This document shows positions 31,593 to 41,105 of a DNA stretch of 64,000 nt, in pieces (position 1 is the stretch's first letter; each line of letters starts with the position of its first letter). Location: assembly GCF_041154385.1 (NCBI RefSeq), contig NZ_AP028929.1, positions 1,178,001-1,242,000 of the forward strand. Direction: 5' to 3'. The position numbers and the translations under genes were made by a program. The notes below the pieces were generated by a model, which saw only the letters and a program-made list of their open reading frames with translations, ran no database searches and was not told where the DNA came from. The DNA comes from Streptococcus sp. SN-1. GTDB lineage: Bacteria > Bacillota > Bacilli > Lactobacillales > Streptococcaceae.

Positions 31593-33866
31593 ATGCGCTT
31601 TAATCAATTCAGCTATTTATCACTTCCAAGAGATACTATTTTATATGAATTAAAAAAGTATGGATTTGATTTTCCATCTGAGTCAACAAATAAAAAGATA
31701 TTGGAGTCTTTTCTAAGTCGTTTCTTTTTCACTTATCAAGACACCAACTACCCACTTTCCATCCTAGCAGCTGATAAAAAAACAGACCTGCTAACATTTT
31801 TTCAATCAGAAGATGAACTGACAGCAGATATTTTTTATACTGTTGCTTTTCAACTTTTAGGCTTTTCTTATTTGGTTGACTTCGAAGATAGTGAAGCTTT
31901 TCGTAAAAAAACTGAATTTCCCATTGTATATGGTGACTTGATTGAAAATCTCTATCAGTTACTCAATACTCGCACCAAAAAGGGGAATACCCTTATCGAC
32001 CAACTTGTTAGTGATGGTCTTATTCCTGAGGATAATGACTACCACTACTTTAACGGCAAGAGTTTAGCAACTTTTTCCAGCCATGATGTTATTCGAGAAG
32101 TGGTCTACGTTGAGTCTCGTGTCGATACTGACCAAAAAGGTCTACCAGACTTAGTCAAGGTTAGCATTATTCGTCCACGTTATGAGGGGCAAATCCCTGC
32201 CATCATGACAGCCAGTCCTTATCATCAGGGAACCAATGACAAGGCAAGCGATAAGGCTCTCTACAAGATGGAGCAAGAACTTGAGGTTAAACCTGCTCAT
32301 AAGATTGAGCTAGAGGAACCTCAACTAAATATCGCCCAACCTCAAGGTCAAGCTGAGCTTGTGTCAAAATCTGAGGAAAAGCTAACGCACATCAACGCTA
32401 GCTATACTCTCAACGACTACTTCCTTCCAAGAGGGTTTGCTAATCTATATGTTTCAGGTGTTGGTACCAAAGACTCTACTGGTTTCATGACTAATGGCGA
32501 CTATCAACAAATCGAGGCTTATAAAAATGTCATCGATTGGCTCAATGGTCGTTGCCGTGCCTTTACTGATCACACGCGCCAGCGTCAAGTCAAGGCTGAC
32601 TGGTCAAACGGAAAAGTGGCCACAACTGGACTTTCCTATCTTGGTACCATGTCCAATGGTCTTGCGACTACAGGTGTCGATGGTTTAGAAGTCATCATTG
32701 CCGAGGCTGGTATTTCTTCATGGTACAACTACTACCGTGAAAACGGTCTGGTCACTAGCCCAGGTGGTTATCCAGGTGAGGATTTTGACTCCCTTGCTGA
32801 ACTAACCTACTCTCGTAATCTCTTAGCTGGCGACTATATTCGTGGTAATGATGCTCACCAAGCTGATTTGGAAAAAGTAAAAGAGCAACTGGATCGCAAG
32901 ACTGGCGACTACAATCAGTTTTGGCATGACCGCAATTATCTGCTCAATGCCCATAAAGTAAAGGCAGATGTTATCTTTACCCACGGTTCACAGGATTGGA
33001 ATGTCAAACCACTTCATGTTTACCAGATGTTCCATGCTCTTCCATCTCATATCAATAAGCATCTCTTTTTCCATAATGGTGCCCATGTTTATATGAACAA
33101 CTGGCAATCCATTGACTTCCGTGAGTCCATGAATGCTTTGTTGACAAAGAAATTACTGGGACAAGATACAGATTTCCAACTTCCTACTGTTATCTGGCAG
33201 GACAATACAGCCCCTCAGACTTGGTTATCACTTGATAACTTCGGTGGGCAAGAAAGCTTTGAATCCTTCTCACTTGGTCAAGAAGAGCAAATTATTCAAA
33301 ACCAATACTCAGATAAGGATTTTGAACGTTATGGTAAAACATACCAGACCTTCAATACAGAACTCTATCAAGGGAAAGTCAATCAGATTACTATTGACCT
33401 TCCTGTAACCAAAGATCTTCACTTGAACGGTCGTGCCCAACTCAATCTTCGTATCAAATCCAGTACAAATAAGGGGCTCTTATCTGCACAACTGCTTGAA
33501 TTTGGACAGAAGAAATACCTACAACCTTATCCAGCTATTTTAAGTGCTAGAACCATTGATAATGGACGCTACCACATGTTGGAAAATCTCTGTGAATTAC
33601 CATTTAGACCAAATGCACAACGAGTCGTGACAAAAGGTTACCTCAATTTACAAAATAGAAATGATTTACTGTTAGTAGAGGATATTACTGCAGATGAATG
33701 GATAGATGTGCAATTTGAACTACAACCTACTATTTACAAGTTAAAAGAAGGAGATACTCTTCGTTTAGTCCTCTATACTACTGACTTTGAAATCACCATA
33801 CGTGACAATACCGCTTACCAGCTGACTGTTGATCTTGAACAGTCTACACTTATCCTACCTCACTAA
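31593..33866 (+). CDS. pepX: Xaa-Pro dipeptidyl-peptidase (PepX)
   Basis: A 757-residue serine peptidase of family S15. The nucleophile elbow is [11 protein letters not shown], the acid and histidine lie in THGSQDWNV and HNGAHVYM. An N-terminal helical dimer domain (first 150 residues) and a C-terminal jelly roll complete the usual architecture. It releases X-Pro dipeptides from peptides in the cytoplasm. AAGGAGG lies just before the ATG. It is followed 18 bp later by argR copy 2, probably in one transcript. Confidence 0.96.
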   Translation: MRFNQFSYLSLPRDTILYELKKYGFDFPSESTNKKILESFLSRFFFTYQDTNYPLSILAADKKTDLLTFFQSEDELTADIFYTVAFQLLGFSYLVDFEDSEAFRKKTEFPIVYGDLIENLYQLLNTRTKKGNTLIDQLVSDGLIPEDNDYHYFNGKSLATFSSHDVIREVVYVESRVDTDQKGLPDLVKVSIIRPRYEGQIPAIMTASPYHQGTNDKASDKALYKMEQELEVKPAHKIELEEPQLNIAQPQGQAELVSKSEEKLTHINASYTLNDYFLPRGFANLYVSGVGTKDSTGFMTNGDYQQIEAYKNVIDWLNGRCRAFTDHTRQRQVKADWSNGKVATTGLSYLGTMSNGLATTGVDGLEVIIAEAGISSWYNYYRENGLVTSPGGYPGEDFDSLAELTYSRNLLAGDYIRGNDAHQADLEKVKEQLDRKTGDYNQFWHDRNYLLNAHKVKADVIFTHGSQDWNVKPLHVYQMFHALPSHINKHLFFHNGAHVYMNNWQSIDFRESMNALLTKKLLGQDTDFQLPTVIWQDNTAPQTWLSLDNFGGQESFESFSLGQEEQIIQNQYSDKDFERYGKTYQTFNTELYQGKVNQITIDLPVTKDLHLNGRAQLNLRIKSSTNKGLLSAQLLEFGQKKYLQPYPAILSARTIDNGRYHMLENLCELPFRPNAQRVVTKGYLNLQNRNDLLLVEDITADEWIDVQFELQPTIYKLKEGDTLRLVLYTTDFEITIRDNTAYQLTVDLEQSTLILPH

Positions 33867-33884
33867 AAAAGGAGTTAAATTATT

Positions 33885-34355
33885 ATGAATAAATCTGAAC
33901 ACCGACACCAACTCATACGAGCTCTTGTAACGAAAAATAAGATTCACACACAAGCTGAGTTACAATCTCTTCTTGCCGATAATGATATTCAAGTTACACA
34001 AGCGACACTTTCGAGAGATATTAAAAGTATGAACCTGTCAAAAGTACGAGAAGAAGATAACTCTTACTATGTGCTAAATACAGGCTCTATCTCAAAATGG
34101 GAAAAACGTCTCGAACTCTACATGGAAGATGCCCTTGTCTTGATGCGCCCAGTTCAACACCAAGTCCTACTAAAAACCCTTCCTGGACTGGCTCAATCAT
34201 TTGGTTCTATCATTGATGCTTTGAGTTTCCCTGATGCTATTGCTACCCTCTGTGGTGATGATGTCTGCCTTGTCATCTGTGAAGATGCAGAGGCAGCCCA
34301 ACATTGCTTTGAAGAGCTGAAACGGTTCGCTCCACCATTTTTCTTTGGTGAATAA
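33885..34355 (+). CDS. argR: ArgR-family arginine repressor (copy 2)
   Basis: A 156-residue paralogue of the repressor at 8239. Winged-helix motif TQATLSRDIKSMNLSKV; C-terminal block LCGDDVCLVICEDAE has the GDD that contacts arginine in ArgR, which copy 1 lacks. Streptococci and lactococci carry several such proteins (ArgR/AhrC) that act together on arginine genes. It follows pepX, linking peptide use and arginine control. AAAGGAG is the ribosome site. Confidence 0.9.
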   Translation: MNKSEHRHQLIRALVTKNKIHTQAELQSLLADNDIQVTQATLSRDIKSMNLSKVREEDNSYYVLNTGSISKWEKRLELYMEDALVLMRPVQHQVLLKTLPGLAQSFGSIIDALSFPDAIATLCGDDVCLVICEDAEAAQHCFEELKRFAPPFFFGE

Positions 34356-34519
34356 ACAGAAACTGAACTCAAAAACTGCAGAACTCTCAAAATTTTAAAC
34401 AGTAGTGAATTGATGTCAGCTAACAGCTAGCGAATACAATAGCTGATTCCTGCTGAAAAGTGAGCTATGTAGCTTAATAAAACAAAAAAAGAAATCTATC
34501 TCATACATGAGTACAAAAG

Positions 34520-34574
34520 CTCCCCTTATAGTTTCTAGTGAAAAACAAATATTCACTAGAAACTATAAGGGGAG
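34520..34574. repeat. Perfect 21-bp inverted repeat
   Basis: The arms CTCCCCTTATAGTTTCTAGTG (given here as 34520-34540) and its exact complement at 34554-34574 enclose a 13-base loop. There is no T-run directly after it on either strand, so it is not a typical terminator. It may be the fused ends of a deleted insertion sequence or a structured RNA element. Confidence 0.8.
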
Positions 34575-34612
34575 TCTTCATATATCTAAAAGAAATTCTA
34601 AATCTGTTTCAG

Positions 34613-34720
34613 CTTGATATAATGTTTGAATAAAATGTGAACAAATTTATTAGGGAATTCAAATCAATTTCATGCTTTAAAAGTCGTTTCGTACTATTTT
34701 AGATTCAATTAATTATACAT
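34613..34720. repeat. Degenerate copy of the MITE-like repeat at 25120
   Basis: Shares TGTGAACAAATT-like and CGTACTATTTTAG segments in the same order and spacing as the element at 25120-25209, but the terminal inverted repeats have decayed. Confidence 0.5.
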
Positions 34721-34730
34721 CATAGATAAT

Positions 34731-34782
34731 CCGCTTCAAAAACCTCTTCAAATCACGTCAGGTTCACATTTCCGTATAAGAG
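34731..34782. repeat. Degenerate boxA-like sequence
   Basis: CCTCTTCAAATCACGTCAGG followed by a CCGTAT stretch matches the boxA core (CTCTTCAAACCACGTCAGC...CCGTA) with several changes; no boxB or boxC is attached. Confidence 0.5.
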
Positions 34783-34788
34783 AGAAAT

Positions 34789-37092
34789 TTATTGTTGCAA
34801 TACTTTTCTTGGCTTAGTACCTTCAGCTGGACCAATGACACCTGCCATCTCAAGCTCTTCCATGAGACGGGTCGCACGGTTAAATCCAACTGATAAACGA
34901 CGCTGAATCATAGAGGCGCTGGCTTTCTGGGTTTCGATTACCAAAGCCTTGGCTTCTTCAAAAAGCGGATCCCCACCAGATTCACCATCTGAAAATTCTC
35001 CTTCATTTTCAGACACCTCACCTGGATCAAAACTCTCATCGTAATCCGCATCCGCCTGAGCCTTGATGAAGTTTACGATACGTTCGACATCATCATCCGA
35101 GATAAAGGATCCTTGCAGACGAACTGGATGATTTTCATCGATTGGTTTAAAGAGCATATCTCCACGTCCAAGTAGTTTCTCAGCTCCATTTTCATCTAAA
35201 ATAGTACGGGAATCTGTACCTGATGAAACTGCAAACGCCACACGTGATGGGACATTGGCTTTAATCAACCCAGATATGACATCAACAGATGGACGCTGGG
35301 TTGCAAGAATCATGTGAATCCCTGCAGCACGCGCCTTCTGCCCCAAACGGATAATGGCATCTTCCACTTCTTTGCTGGCCACCATCATGAGGTCAGCTAA
35401 CTCATCTACAATTACGACAATGAGTGGTAGCGGAACCTGCTTGTACTCAGACTGGGCATTAAACTCTTCTACCTTGGCATTAAAGCCTGCAATATTCCGA
35501 ACTCCCACCTTAGCAAAGAGTTCATAACGGTTTTCCATTTCATCCACAACCTTTTGAAGGGCCTTGCTGGCCTTACGTGGATTGGTCACAACTGGAATCA
35601 AGAGGTGGGGAATATCATTGTAAACAGACAACTCAACCATCTTGGGATCGACCATCATAAATTTAACTTGATCGGGTCTCGCCTTCATGAGGATGCTAGC
35701 GATAATGCCGTTAACAGCTACTGACTTCCCTGAACCCGTTGAACCTGCGACTAGCAAGTGGGGCATTTTAGAAAGGTCAAAAGCTCTTGCGGTTCCATTA
35801 ACAGCCTTTCCTAAAGGAATTTCCAAGAGATTTTCTGCTTTCGTTTGAGATTGTTCCCATAGTTCGCGGAAAGAAACTGTCGCAATCTCAGAGTTAGGGA
35901 CTTCAATTCCCACTAAAGATTTCCCTGGAATAGGTGCTTCGATTCGGACATCCTTGGCAGCCAAGGCTAAAGCAAGGTCATCTGCTAGATTGGAAATGCG
36001 GTTGACCCTTACACCTACTGCTGGCTTAACTTCATACTTGGTCACTGATGGCCCAATTTCAGCCCGTTCAACCGTTACCTTGATACCAAAGCTAGCAAAG
36101 GTTTCTTCTAGGATTTTGATGTTTTCACGAACGATTTTCTTCTCTTTAGACTGGTCTTTTGGTTTATCTGGGGCAAAGAGTTGTAAGCTTGGAAGTTTGT
36201 ATTCGAGGGCTTCTTTGGCTGAAAAATCAACCTGTACATCTTCATCATCAGAGCCATCTTCCTGTTCAGGGAATTCAAGTTCAGCTTGAGGCAGGATGAT
36301 TTCTGGTTCTACCCATTCTTCTTCTGGAACAGGTGAAACGTCAAGCACAACATCTTCTGTCAGAATTTCACCTGTTTCCATATCAACAGGAGGCAAATCG
36401 AGTAAGGCTTTTTCAGCCTTTTCTTGTTCTAATCTAGCCTCTTCCTCAGCTTTTTGACGAGCTTTTTCTTCTTGTTTGACAAAGCGTTCCTCTTTTCGAC
36501 GCTCATGTCCTTCTCGCCATTTGGCAAAGCCTCTACTGAAAAATTCAGCAATATCGTAAACAGACCAAGGGCTAACTAGGAGGGCTCCAGCTAAAATCAA
36601 GATAGAACCAATAAAGTAAGTACCGACATTTGAAAAAAGAAAGGCGGTTGGCATATAAAGAGCGACCCCAATCAAGCCCCCTCCAGCAAAGCTGGTCGTT
36701 CGAAAGCCTGTTAAATCCGTCACAACTTGGGCTATGGTCCCTTTTAGTACCGACTTATCCAAACCATATTTCCAAACTAAATAGGCCTCAAAAATCAAGA
36801 GCAAGCCAGCAAATATGGTGAAAAATCCAGATAAGAGCCCTTCCTGTTTTCGTATCCACTTGAAAAAGAAGAGGTAGAGCAAGATACCAAATATTGCTAG
36901 ATAAGCTAGGCTGCCCACCAGCAAGCGAATTAAATTGTAAAGGGTTATACCTGCAGCCCCTAATTTGAAGGCTGCGAAAATCAATAAAAGCGCGATTCCC
37001 AAAGAAATCAACATTCGTTGAATCGCTTCTTTTCTTTCGAGTTCTGCTTTAGACGGTCTCCGTCTTGTTTTACTTGTATTCTTGTTTGCCAT
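34789..37092 (-). CDS. ftsK: DNA translocase FtsK/SpoIIIE
   Basis: A 767-residue protein with four membrane segments in residues 25-180, an acidic Glu/Val/Pro-rich linker (about 190-300) and a C-terminal motor: Walker [15 protein letters not shown], Walker [12 protein letters not shown], and a winged-helix gamma domain at the end ([22 protein letters not shown]). It pumps chromosome ends through the closing septum. Shorter than E. coli FtsK, typical of streptococcal SpoIIIE-type proteins. Monocistronic, with BOX-like remnants after its stop. Confidence 0.96.
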   Translation of the reverse strand: MANKNTSKTRRRPSKAELERKEAIQRMLISLGIALLLIFAAFKLGAAGITLYNLIRLLVGSLAYLAIFGILLYLFFFKWIRKQEGLLSGFFTIFAGLLLIFEAYLVWKYGLDKSVLKGTIAQVVTDLTGFRTTSFAGGGLIGVALYMPTAFLFSNVGTYFIGSILILAGALLVSPWSVYDIAEFFSRGFAKWREGHERRKEERFVKQEEKARQKAEEEARLEQEKAEKALLDLPPVDMETGEILTEDVVLDVSPVPEEEWVEPEIILPQAELEFPEQEDGSDDEDVQVDFSAKEALEYKLPSLQLFAPDKPKDQSKEKKIVRENIKILEETFASFGIKVTVERAEIGPSVTKYEVKPAVGVRVNRISNLADDLALALAAKDVRIEAPIPGKSLVGIEVPNSEIATVSFRELWEQSQTKAENLLEIPLGKAVNGTARAFDLSKMPHLLVAGSTGSGKSVAVNGIIASILMKARPDQVKFMMVDPKMVELSVYNDIPHLLIPVVTNPRKASKALQKVVDEMENRYELFAKVGVRNIAGFNAKVEEFNAQSEYKQVPLPLIVVIVDELADLMMVASKEVEDAIIRLGQKARAAGIHMILATQRPSVDVISGLIKANVPSRVAFAVSSGTDSRTILDENGAEKLLGRGDMLFKPIDENHPVRLQGSFISDDDVERIVNFIKAQADADYDESFDPGEVSENEGEFSDGESGGDPLFEEAKALVIETQKASASMIQRRLSVGFNRATRLMEELEMAGVIGPAEGTKPRKVLQQ

Positions 37093-37180
37093 TCTTCTAT
37101 TATACCATATTTCACAGGCATTTCGGAAAGAGACAAAGACTGCACCAAACGGTCCAATCTTTTGATTTTATATCTAATTT

Positions 37181-39133
37181 TTATACTTGTGGTTTGCGTA
37201 GGTAACCATAGACCACACCACTTACGATTGCTCCTACCAAGACAGAAACTAGGTAAAGGAGAGCATTTGAAGTAAGGGCGATAACGAAGATTCCTCCGTG
37301 TGGCGCCATGAGTTTGATACCAGTAAGACCAACGAGGCCACCTGCTACTGCTGAACCAAGAATGAAACTTGGAATCGCACGAGCTGGGTCAGCTGCACCA
37401 AATGGAATCGCTCCCTCAGTGATAAATGACAAGCCCATGATGATGTTTGTCAAACCAGAGTTGCGTTCTTCCTTAGTAAATTTGTCTTTAAAGAGAAGAG
37501 TTGCGACAAAGATGGCAAGTGGTGGCACCATTCCTCCAGCCATAACTGCTGCCATGGCTACAGAACCTCCTGAAGAAACAGTAGCTGCAAGCGTACCTGT
37601 ACCAAAGACATAAGCCGCTTTGTTAACTGGTCCACCCATGTCAACAGCCATCATTCCACCAAGGACGATACCAAGAAGGACAGCTGAACCGCCTCCAAGA
37701 CCGCCTAGGAAGTCATTCATAGCAGTGTTGATTGCTGCCATTGGGATGTTAACAGCTAGCATAACAAATCCAGTCAAGATTGTCCCAAGAAGTGGCAAGA
37801 GAAGGATTGATTTTGCACCTTCAAGTGAACGAGGAACTTTAACGTATTTCTTGATAGCAAGAACCAAAGCACCTGCAATAAATCCACCAACAAGGGCACC
37901 TAGGAAACCAGATGAGACACCTGCAAGAGTTGAAGTTGCTTCACCACCTGCAGCATAAGGAATTTTACCAAATGCAAAACCTTCTTTGGCAATAGCACCA
38001 GCCACGAAACCTGCTACCAAACCTGGTTTTTCAGCGATAGAGTAGGCAACATAACCTGCAAAGACTGGGAGCATCAATCCAAAGGCTGCACCACCAATTT
38101 TCATGAACATAGAAGCTAACTCATGGTAAGAACCAAGATTACCAAGGTTTTCATTCGGAACACCCAAAGCACCGTCAATCAAGAAGGCAAGGGCAATCAT
38201 GATACCACCACCGATAACGAATGGCAACATTTGAGAGACACCACTCATCAAGTGTTTGTAGAAGGCACCACCAAGACTTTGTTTTTCGTTAGAGGTTGTT
38301 GCGGCTTTGGCTCCATTAGCAGCACGGTAGACTTCAGCATCTCCAGAAAGAGCCAAGTTGATCAACTCTTCTGTCTTGCGGATACCGTCAGCAACTGGAC
38401 GATTGATCAATGGTTTGCCATCGAAACGATCCATTTCAACGGCCTTGTCTGCCGCAATGATAACAGCTTTAGCCTTGCGGATATCTTCTGCAGTTAGTTG
38501 ATTTCCAACACCGCTAGCACCGTTGGTTTCGACCTTAATTCCAACACCCATTTCAGTAGCTACTTTTTGAAGAGCTTCTTGGGCCATGTAAGTGTGGGCA
38601 ATACCTGTTGTACAAGCTGTAACAGCAACGATAAAGTCACCAGAGTCATTGGTAGGTACTTGAACAGGTTCCTCAGTTTTTTCTGAAGCTTGGTCAAAAA
38701 GCTCAATGACTTGGTCAGCTGATGTTGCTTGGCGAAGTTTGTCAGCAAATCCATCTTTCATCAAGTATTGAGACAATTCTGCCAAGGCAGCCAAGTGAGT
38801 GTCATTAGCACCTTCTGGAGCTGCAATCATAAAGAAGAGGTCGGTTGCTTGTCCATCCAAGCTCTCGTAGTCAACACCCTTGTTTGACTTAGCAAAGAGA
38901 ACAGTCGCTTCTTTGACAGCAGCATTTTTGCTGTGAGGTATTGCGATACCATCACCTAAACCAGTAGAAGTGAGAGCTTCACGAGCCAAAATGCCTTCTT
39001 TAAATGTTTCAAAATCTGTCACATAACCGTGGTCTGTCAAACTTTTAATCATCTCTTCGATGACAGCTGTTTTTTCAGTTGCTTGCAAATCCAGCAACAT
39101 GACATCTTTTCTCAATAGGTCTTGAATTTTCAT
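37181..39133 (-). CDS. fruA: PTS fructose-specific EIIABC component
   Basis: A 650-residue permease with fused domains: EIIA (1-145, phospho-histidine in IAIPHSKN), EIIB (about 165-265, phospho-cysteine in ACTTGIAHTYMA) and a membrane EIIC (about 295-645). It takes up fructose as fructose-1-phosphate. The start overlaps the fruK stop by four bases, so translation is coupled. It ends the fruR-fruK-fruA operon; I see no strong hairpin after it. Confidence 0.96.
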   Translation of the reverse strand: MKIQDLLRKDVMLLDLQATEKTAVIEEMIKSLTDHGYVTDFETFKEGILAREALTSTGLGDGIAIPHSKNAAVKEATVLFAKSNKGVDYESLDGQATDLFFMIAAPEGANDTHLAALAELSQYLMKDGFADKLRQATSADQVIELFDQASEKTEEPVQVPTNDSGDFIVAVTACTTGIAHTYMAQEALQKVATEMGVGIKVETNGASGVGNQLTAEDIRKAKAVIIAADKAVEMDRFDGKPLINRPVADGIRKTEELINLALSGDAEVYRAANGAKAATTSNEKQSLGGAFYKHLMSGVSQMLPFVIGGGIMIALAFLIDGALGVPNENLGNLGSYHELASMFMKIGGAAFGLMLPVFAGYVAYSIAEKPGLVAGFVAGAIAKEGFAFGKIPYAAGGEATSTLAGVSSGFLGALVGGFIAGALVLAIKKYVKVPRSLEGAKSILLLPLLGTILTGFVMLAVNIPMAAINTAMNDFLGGLGGGSAVLLGIVLGGMMAVDMGGPVNKAAYVFGTGTLAATVSSGGSVAMAAVMAGGMVPPLAIFVATLLFKDKFTKEERNSGLTNIIMGLSFITEGAIPFGAADPARAIPSFILGSAVAGGLVGLTGIKLMAPHGGIFVIALTSNALLYLVSVLVGAIVSGVVYGYLRKPQV

Positions 39134-40041
39134 CGTTTTTCTACCTCAACTTTTTCATATGTTTCTTTAATAAATTCTGCTGTTGCTAAGTCATCCGAGA
39201 AGGTAGTTGCTGTTCCACAAGCTACTCCCCATTTGAAGGCTTCTACTGCATCTTTGGATTTGACAAATTCACCTGTGAATCCGGCAACCATAGAATCACC
39301 AGCTCCAACTGAATTTTTCACAGTTCCCTTGATTGGTTTAGCAAAGTAAGCTCCCTCAGATGTGACAAGGAAGGCACCGTCACCAGCCATAGAGATAATG
39401 ACGTTTTGAGCTCCTTTGGCCAGTAACTGACGAGCATAGTTCTCGATTTCATCTAAACTTTCGAGTTTCACTCCAAAGATAGCTCCAAGTTCATGATTGT
39501 TTGGTTTGACCAAAAGCGGCTGATAGTCCAAACTATCAATCAAGGTCTGTCCTTCAAAGTCACAAACCACTTGCGCACCCGTCTGACGTGTCAAGGCAAT
39601 CAAATCCTTATAGATGACATTGCCTAGATTTTTAGCACTTGAACCAGCAAACACGACCGTATCATCTGCAGTCAAACTAGATAAAATAGCTTTCAATTCT
39701 TCTAACTGGGCTGGTTCAACAGTTGGACCCGTTCCGTTGATTTCTGTTTCTTGATCTGCTTTGATTTTAACATTGATACGAGTATCTTCTGCCACTTGGA
39801 CAAAACGTGTCTCGATTTCTTCATCAGCCAAAGTATCCGTGATAAATTTACCAGTAAAGCCTCCGATAAAGCCCGTCGCTGTATTTGGAATATCTAAGCG
39901 CTTCAAGACACGGCTGACATTGATTCCTTTCCCACCAGCAAACTTATCATCACTGTCCATACGATTGACACTACCGACCTGGACTTGATCCAAACGCACG
40001 ATATAGTCAATAGATGGATTGAGTGTGACTGTATAAATCAT
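39130..40041 (-). CDS. fruK: 1-phosphofructokinase
   Basis: A 303-residue PfkB-family kinase with FAGGKGINVSRVL near the N-terminus and the catalytic KNSVGAGDSMVAGF near the C-terminus. It converts fructose-1-phosphate from FruA to fructose-1,6-bisphosphate. Overlaps fruR and fruA by four bases each, typical of coupled expression. Confidence 0.96.
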   Translation of the reverse strand: MIYTVTLNPSIDYIVRLDQVQVGSVNRMDSDDKFAGGKGINVSRVLKRLDIPNTATGFIGGFTGKFITDTLADEEIETRFVQVAEDTRINVKIKADQETEINGTGPTVEPAQLEELKAILSSLTADDTVVFAGSSAKNLGNVIYKDLIALTRQTGAQVVCDFEGQTLIDSLDYQPLLVKPNNHELGAIFGVKLESLDEIENYARQLLAKGAQNVIISMAGDGAFLVTSEGAYFAKPIKGTVKNSVGAGDSMVAGFTGEFVKSKDAVEAFKWGVACGTATTFSDDLATAEFIKETYEKVEVEKR

Positions 40042-40778
40042 ACTTCTATTACCTCCGTTTTCTCCTTAATAGCCTGCAAGAGCTCATGCCCTTGACTTGT
40101 GATAACGATAGCGCGTTTGAGTGGTGCTACCTTGGCAAAGCAAGTTTGTCCTATTTTTGACGAATCCACCAAGACATAGGTCTGTTTAGCATTCTCTAAA
40201 ATAGCACGCTTCACAGCCCCCTCCTCCATATCAGGAGTCGTATAATAACCATCGTCCACACCATTCATCCCGATAAAGGCACGGTCAAAGTGCAATTGGT
40301 TAATCTGGTTAAGAGCAACGCCCCCGATGCTCGCATCTGTCGCCATCTTGACACTACCTCCAACCATGACCGTAGGAATCTGCTTTTCAACCAACTGAGC
40401 GGCGTGGTGAATCGAATTAGTCACAACAGTAATATTCTTATTAACCAATTCATGAATCAAAAAGGCAGTTGTTGTTCCAGCATCGATAAAGATGACATCT
40501 TGTTCCTTGATGAGAGAGGCTGCTTTCTGAGCTAGCAACTTCTTCTCTTGAAGGTTTTTGACAGATTTTTCTTGGATGGTTTCTTCTTCCTGCAAGGAAT
40601 GGGGCAATTCTGCTCCACCATGCACGCGACGAAGCTTGTTTTCCGCTTCCAATTCATCCAAATCTCTTCGAACCGTTGATTCTGACGTTTCTAGCAAACT
40701 AACTAATTTCTCTAGAGAAACTACATGGTGTTGATTTAACTCCTCTAAAATCAGTTGTTTCCTCTCTGTTTTTAACAC
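40038..40778 (-). CDS. fruR: DeoR-family fructose operon repressor
   Basis: A 246-residue regulator: N-terminal DeoR helix-turn-helix (RKQLILEELNQHHVV... ESTVRRDLDELE) and a C-terminal sugar-phosphate sensor (IFIDAGTTTAFLIHEL, GMNGVDDGYYT). It probably binds fructose-1-phosphate and controls its own operon. It is the first gene after the fru promoter, with GGAGGTGATT as a strong ribosome site. Confidence 0.95.
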   Translation of the reverse strand: MLKTERKQLILEELNQHHVVSLEKLVSLLETSESTVRRDLDELEAENKLRRVHGGAELPHSLQEEETIQEKSVKNLQEKKLLAQKAASLIKEQDVIFIDAGTTTAFLIHELVNKNITVVTNSIHHAAQLVEKQIPTVMVGGSVKMATDASIGGVALNQINQLHFDRAFIGMNGVDDGYYTTPDMEEGAVKRAILENAKQTYVLVDSSKIGQTCFAKVAPLKRAIVITSQGHELLQAIKEKTEVIEV

Positions 40779-40790
40779 TGAATCACCTCC

Positions 40791-40838
40791 TGTTATCGTT
40801 TACACTATTCATTCTATCATACTTCCTTTCAAAGTCAA
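40791..40838 (-). promoter_or_regulatory. fru operon promoter with cre site
   Basis: Minus-strand -35 TTGACT (40833-40838), 16-bp spacer, -10 TAGAAT (40811-40816). TGTAAACGATAACA (minus strand, 40791-40804) is a perfect catabolite responsive element placed just after the expected start of transcription, a classical block for CcpA. Confidence 0.85.
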
Positions 40839-40846
40839 GCATTTTT

Positions 40847-40875
40847 TATCATTTTCTTTCAAATTCTATCATTTT
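40847..40875. promoter_or_regulatory. Direct repeats TATCATTTT, possible FruR operator
   Basis: TATCATTTT occurs at 40847-40855 and 40867-40875, exactly 20 bp apart (two helical turns), upstream of the fru -35 box; a third TATCAT lies at 40815-40820 over the -10 box. Confidence 0.45.
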
Positions 40876-40895
40876 TCTTATTTCCAGAATTTTTA

Positions 40896-40924
40896 TTGCA
40901 AGATAAGAGCCTTTATGGTAGACT
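40896..40924 (+). promoter_or_regulatory. tRNA-Ser promoter
   Basis: -35 TTGCAA (40896-40901), 17-bp spacer, -10 TAGACT (40919-40924), 15 bases before the tRNA. Confidence 0.75.
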
Positions 40925-40939
40925 ATTTGAGTAAGTATT

Positions 40940-41027
40940 GGAAGATTACTCAAGAGGCTTAAGAGGCCGTGTTGGAAACGCGGTAGGCGTGTAACAGCGT
41001 GCGTGGGTTCGAATCCCATGTCTTCCG
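40940..41027 (+). tRNA. tRNA-Ser (anticodon GGA)
   Basis: Acceptor stem GGAAGAT pairs with GTCTTCC, the T arm is GTGGGTTCGAATCCCAT, and the anticodon loop TTGGAAA carries GGA between paired CCGTG and CGCGG arms. The long variable arm (TAGGCGTGTAACAGCGTG region) is the mark of a class II serine tRNA. CCA is not encoded. A strong hairpin follows. Confidence 0.95.
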
Positions 41028-41035
41028 TTTATTTT

Positions 41036-41071
41036 AAAAAAGATACCCAAGAAATCTTGGGTATCTTTTTT
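41036..41071. terminator. Bidirectional terminator between tRNA-Ser and mntH
   Basis: AAAAAAGATACCCAAG ... CTTGGGTATCTTTTTT forms a long stem with A- and T-runs on both sides, so it can end both converging transcripts. Confidence 0.9.
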
Positions 41072-41105
41072 CTTATATGATTGTTTTATAACTCGGGTGA
41101 ATTTC

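Larger units (their letters stand above)
34356..34788. other. Repeat-rich intergenic region
   Basis: No convincing gene. It holds a perfect 21-bp inverted repeat (34520-34574), a degenerate MITE-like repeat (34613-34720) and a degenerate boxA-like stretch near the ftsK stop. The first 130 bases have several short inverted repeats around AGCTA but no clear terminator for argR. Confidence 0.6.
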
